DNA of 51,326 nucleotides from Salibacterium halotolerans. Lineage in GTDB: Bacteria; Bacillota; Bacilli; Bacillales; Marinococcaceae. This document shows positions 50,260-51,326 of the stretch, in pieces. The translations under genes and the position numbers were made by a program. The stretch is from positions 1 to 51,326 of the forward strand of contig NZ_FOXD01000022.1 of assembly GCF_900115625.1 (NCBI RefSeq), read 5' to 3'. The stretch's first letter is position 1. The number at the start of each line of letters is the position of its first letter. Below the pieces are notes generated by a model that worked only from the letters and a program-made list of their open reading frames with translations, was not told where the DNA came from and did not search any database.

Positions 50260-51120
50260 ATGGAGACGTTTGAAACATGGTATAAAATGTATCAGCCATA
50301 TGTTTTCGCCATTGCCTACCGGATGCTGGGATCAATTACCGAGGCGGAGGATATCATTCAGGATATATTTATGGATCTTCATGAGCGGGATACGAGCTGC
50401 GTACATAATATGAAGGCTTATCTAGCAAAAATGACGACAAACCGGTGCCTGAACCTTTTACATTCAGCGCAAAAACGGCGGGAAATTTACCCGGGCCCTT
50501 GGCTGCCTGAACCTCACATCACACAGAGAGAACAACCTTTGGATAAAATGCTGCAGGAAGAGTCCGTTTCCTATGCCTTTCTCGTGCTGCTGGAACGACT
50601 TTCTCCTGTAGAACGAGCGGTATTCGTTCTTCGGGAAGCGTTCCGGTTTCATTACAGCGAAACAGCAGATATTTTACATAGAACCGAAAATAACTGCCGG
50701 AAATTATACAGCCGTGCCAAACAAAAAATACCCGACGAACCGGTATTTCCGGAGCAATCCAATCATACAGCCCGCCTTACAAATACTTTCCTGCATGCAG
50801 CGGAAACTGGGGACTTTGAAGCATTTATTAACCTGCTCACTGATGATGTTGTTTTTTATTCCGATGGCGGCGGCAATGTCAAGGCAGCCACCAAACCCGT
50901 TTTCTTCAAAAAACGTGTACGTGCTTTACTGCAGGGAATAGCAGCAAAAGGAAGCTTCAGCGGAAACCTGTACCCCATCCTTATTAACGGACAGACAGGT
51001 ATCCTGCAGATACAAGAGGGGAGTCCTGTCAAGGTTATCTGCTTCAGGTGGGATAGAGAGCAGAAAAATATACAGAACCTGTACTTCATCTCTAATCCCG
51101 ATAAACTGCCGGCGCTGTAG
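50260..51120 (+). CDS. ECF41-type RNA polymerase sigma factor with SnoaL-like domain
   Basis: 286 residues. Sigma region 2 (about 8-75; YVFAIAYRMLGSITEAEDIIQDIF) and region 4 (about 105-165), joined by a linker carrying WLPEP, then a C-terminal SnoaL-like domain (about 170-286) with DGGGN in place of the family DGGGK and the terminal motif NPDKL. These motifs define ECF41 factors, whose C-terminal domain modulates activity instead of a separate anti-sigma factor. Usually a carboxymuconolactone decarboxylase, oxidoreductase or epimerase gene is linked; none is seen before the window ends. AGGAGG precedes ATG. Confidence 0.9.
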   Translation: METFETWYKMYQPYVFAIAYRMLGSITEAEDIIQDIFMDLHERDTSCVHNMKAYLAKMTTNRCLNLLHSAQKRREIYPGPWLPEPHITQREQPLDKMLQEESVSYAFLVLLERLSPVERAVFVLREAFRFHYSETADILHRTENNCRKLYSRAKQKIPDEPVFPEQSNHTARLTNTFLHAAETGDFEAFINLLTDDVVFYSDGGGNVKAATKPVFFKKRVRALLQGIAAKGSFSGNLYPILINGQTGILQIQEGSPVKVICFRWDREQKNIQNLYFISNPDKLPAL

Positions 51121-51138
51121 GAGAAACCGGGTTTGGGG

Positions 51139-51160
51139 AATCCTCCGGGGAGGATTTTTT
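51139..51160 (+). terminator. Terminator of ECF41 gene
   Basis: AATCCTCC-GG-GGAGGATT followed by TTTT, 18 bases after the stop codon. Confidence 0.8.
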
Positions 51161-51326
51161 CAGGTTTCTGCCCCAACAGCTTATGGGACGTTATCACCTT
51201 TTTTTCCTGCCTGCGTTTACGGTGTGCTTCCCACTAGTCTTGCAAATAGCTAACATATAATAACTATAATGAGAAATAATACTTTATTCTCGTGTTGAGT
51301 TTTCTTTAGTTCGTAGAAAGGGGATA
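51161..51326 (+). other. Window-end intergenic segment, probable leader of next gene
   Basis: No gene seen. TATAAT-like sequences (51258-51271) and a closing GAAAGGGG suggest a promoter and ribosome binding site of a gene starting just beyond the window. It also contains TGCGTTTACGG and TATGGGACG, short matches to the repeat array near 49.9 kb. Confidence 0.35.

Overview
The window reads as a low-to-mid GC, endospore-forming member of the Bacillaceae, probably a haloalkaliphile. The grounds are strong AAGGAGG-type ribosome binding sites, some GTG and TTG starts, a YaaH/SleL-type spore cortex hydrolase, a CypC-type peroxygenase, a BceAB-type transporter, an HtrA protease and an SLH-domain surface protein. 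Genus is inference. No tRNA, rRNA, CRISPR array or intact insertion sequence was seen.

Left part (1-33 kb), mostly ordinary chromosome. A 3' gene remnant and adenine deaminase are followed by a seven-gene minus-strand operon (9213 to 2350): rmlA, rmlB, a polyprenyl-phosphate glycosyltransferase, a WecD-like acetyltransferase, a small EamA/ArnE-like flippase, wecE and a YkoS-like multi-spanning protein. Together these can make dTDP-Fuc4NAc, load it on a lipid carrier, flip it and transfer it outside the cell. Then come an aldo/keto reductase, HtrA, an SDR enzyme, a cassette of three pseudopilin-like proteins with two small membrane proteins, a LOG-family protein, a GH4 phospho-beta-glucosidase with an RpiR-type regulator nearby, an orphan BceAB transporter, the spore hydrolase, an Nfu-N protein, UV endonuclease UvsE, an SLH protein, a nitronate monooxygenase with divergent LysR regulator, a fatty-acid peroxygenase and an O-methyltransferase broken by an amber codon.

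Central island (about 33.3-47.4 kb, visibly more AT-rich, all minus strand): a complete two-peptide lantibiotic locus of the haloduracin/lichenicidin type. In transcription order: OmpR-type regulator and sensor kinase; ABC ATPase and permease for immunity; a 59-residue membrane protein; a NarL-type regulator whose phosphorylation-site Asp is Asn; alpha prepeptide LanA1; LanM1; a C39 protease/ABC exporter LanT; beta prepeptide LanA2; LanM2. LanA1 carries the mersacidin/haloduracin lipid II motif CTITWEC but ends in an unusual Cys-rich tail resembling beta peptides. LanA2 carries the beta signature CPTTKC. Each peptide has its own synthetase and they share one exporter. Putative attenuator hairpins follow both peptide genes, and an 11-base motif is shared by the lanA1 and regulator upstream regions.

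Right end: an alpha/beta hydrolase, two uncharacterised genes (one DUF6398-like), and an ECF41-type sigma factor with a SnoaL-like C-terminal domain.

Non-coding structure of note: three intergenic arrays of degenerate palindromic units repeating every 41-53 bases (near 16.4, 23.3 and 49.9 kb), and a folded leader ending in a strong terminator just upstream of the spore hydrolase gene.
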